NCBI GenBank assembly: GCA_002728035.1
Contig: PBUZ01000051.1
Coordinates: 10,873 to 17,982 of the forward strand
Reading direction: 5' to 3'
DNA: 7,110 bases
Origin: Methanobacteriota archaeon
GTDB taxonomy: Archaea; Thermoplasmatota; Poseidoniia; Poseidoniales; Poseidoniaceae
Positions 6,236 to 7,110 of this stretch are shown here, in pieces (positions within the stretch are counted from its first letter, which is position 1; each line of letters opens with the position of its first letter). The notes beneath the pieces are model-generated. The model did not search any database, had not been told where the DNA came from, and was given only the letters and a program-made list of their open reading frames with translations. The position numbers were made by a program, and so were the translations under genes.

Positions 6236-7110
6236 ATGTCAGAACAAATTTTGGAACAATACGGTCGAGTCACGATTTACACAGAGGCAAATCACCCCTC
6301 CCCCATCTACCATGTGGACGGGGATATCCAAGCCAATCCATACGGCGACCTCGCAGCATTGTTTGAGGACGATTCGCTTGAAGAAGTCATGTACAACGGC
6401 GGAACGCAATGCGTGAAGGTTGCTCATCGAAAACACGGCATGTGCCGCACGAACATCTGGATCGATGACGATTCAGGCCTTCAAATCGCCAAAAACATCG
6501 CCTCGTTCACCAACGTCCCACTTGGTGACGGCCCTGGACTGGTGCCCATCTTTGACGGCCGCCTTCCCGACGGTTCCCGTGTCAACGGTACCATCCCTCC
6601 AGTTTCTCCAGACGGGCCGACCCTCACGATTCGTAAGTTCCAAGAGGACCCGCTTACGATGATCGATCTGGTCAATTTCGGTACCGTCAATTCACGGTTA
6701 GCAGCGATGATGTGGGTTTGGATCGAGGGATTGGATAGCCGTCCCGCAAACTTCGTTATCGCTGGTGGGACAGGTTCCGGTAAGACCACGACCTTGAACT
6801 GTCTTGGAATGTACATCCCCTGGTCTCGTCGCTTGCTCACGGTAGAAGACACTGCTGAATTGCAGGTCTACCATGACCACTGGTTGCGGATGGAAACTCG
6901 CCGAGAACGGCCCGATGGAACCGAGGAAGTGGACATGAACGATTGCTTGAAATCAAGCCTGCGTATGCGTCCTGACAGAATCATTGTCGGTGAAGTTCGT
7001 GGGCCTGAATGTGCAACCCTGCTGACGGCGATGAACACCGGTCACGACGGTTCCTTTGGTTCACTCCACGCCAACACGGCGCAAGAAACGGTGACTCGAA
7101 TGATCAACCC
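6236..7110 (+). CDS. CpaF/TadA (VirB11-family) secretion ATPase, 3' truncated by window end
   Basis: The first 291 codons of a type II/IV secretion ATPase are present, and the frame is open to the window end. The N-terminal domain has the CpaF-like LEEVMYNGGTQCVKV. The ATPase core has Walker A GGTGSGKT (177-184, K183), an Asp box LTVEDTAEL (E204, D205), a Walker B-like segment RPDRIIVGEVRG (245-256, E253), and a His box GHDGSFGSLHANT (269-281, H270 and H278). These are the hallmarks of the hexameric VirB11/CpaF/FlaI superfamily, which drives pilin assembly or substrate export at the cytoplasmic face of the membrane. NTGHDGSFGSLHANT and the short N-terminal region point to the CpaF/TadA branch more than to ArlI/FlaI. 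It follows the two T2SSF platform genes, its expected partners. The last ~80-150 residues lie outside the window. Confidence 0.93.
   Translation, partial: MSEQILEQYGRVTIYTEANHPSPIYHVDGDIQANPYGDLAALFEDDSLEEVMYNGGTQCVKVAHRKHGMCRTNIWIDDDSGLQIAKNIASFTNVPLGDGPGLVPIFDGRLPDGSRVNGTIPPVSPDGPTLTIRKFQEDPLTMIDLVNFGTVNSRLAAMMWVWIEGLDSRPANFVIAGGTGSGKTTTLNCLGMYIPWSRRLLTVEDTAELQVYHDHWLRMETRRERPDGTEEVDMNDCLKSSLRMRPDRIIVGEVRGPECATLLTAMNTGHDGSFGSLHANTAQETVTRMIN

Overview
The window looks like part of an archaeal chromosome, most likely euryarchaeal. The strongest evidence is a large four-OB-fold, zinc-finger replication protein A followed at once by an RPA-associated protein. This pair is characteristic of Euryarchaeota and absent from bacteria. 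A TadA/CpaF-type ATPase with split FlaJ/TadB/TadC-like membrane proteins, GGAGGTGA-type ribosome binding sites and tight gene packing agree with this. Base composition is moderate, roughly half GC. A planktonic group such as Marine Group II/III (Poseidoniia and relatives) is a reasonable guess from gene content, but the lineage cannot be fixed without a search. All seven confidently called genes lie on the + strand.

Region 1 (1-1720) holds the end of tldD and the whole of pmbA/tldE, which overlap by four bases (ATGA). Together they encode the two subunits of the TldD/TldE metallopeptidase. Region 2 (1721-1880) is the only sizeable gap. It contains a TATA-like element, a small hairpin, possible micro-ORFs and a strong Shine-Dalgarno sequence.

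Region 3 (1881-4486) is a two-gene single-stranded DNA-binding operon. It encodes RPA (four predicted OB folds plus a Cys3His zinc finger) and an RPA-associated protein (OB fold, acidic linker, C-terminal winged helix), joined by a one-base TGATG overlap.

Region 4 (4542-7110, running off the end) is a four-gene cluster. It starts with a 117-residue beta-rich protein of unknown role whose sequence pattern resembles small phage-tail/baseplate proteins. Two half-size T2SSF-domain membrane proteins follow (TadC-like, then TadB-like), and then a CpaF/TadA/VirB11-family secretion ATPase, cut by the window end. The last three should form the cytoplasmic motor and inner-membrane platform of a type IV pilus/Tad-like filament or secretion machine. 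No pilin or prepilin peptidase lies in the window.

The most interesting points are the phage-tail-like small protein at the head of the pilus cluster, the platform-before-motor gene order with a split platform, and the short basic micro-ORF and hairpin just ahead of RPA. I found no tRNA, rRNA, CRISPR array, insertion sequence or clear frameshift.
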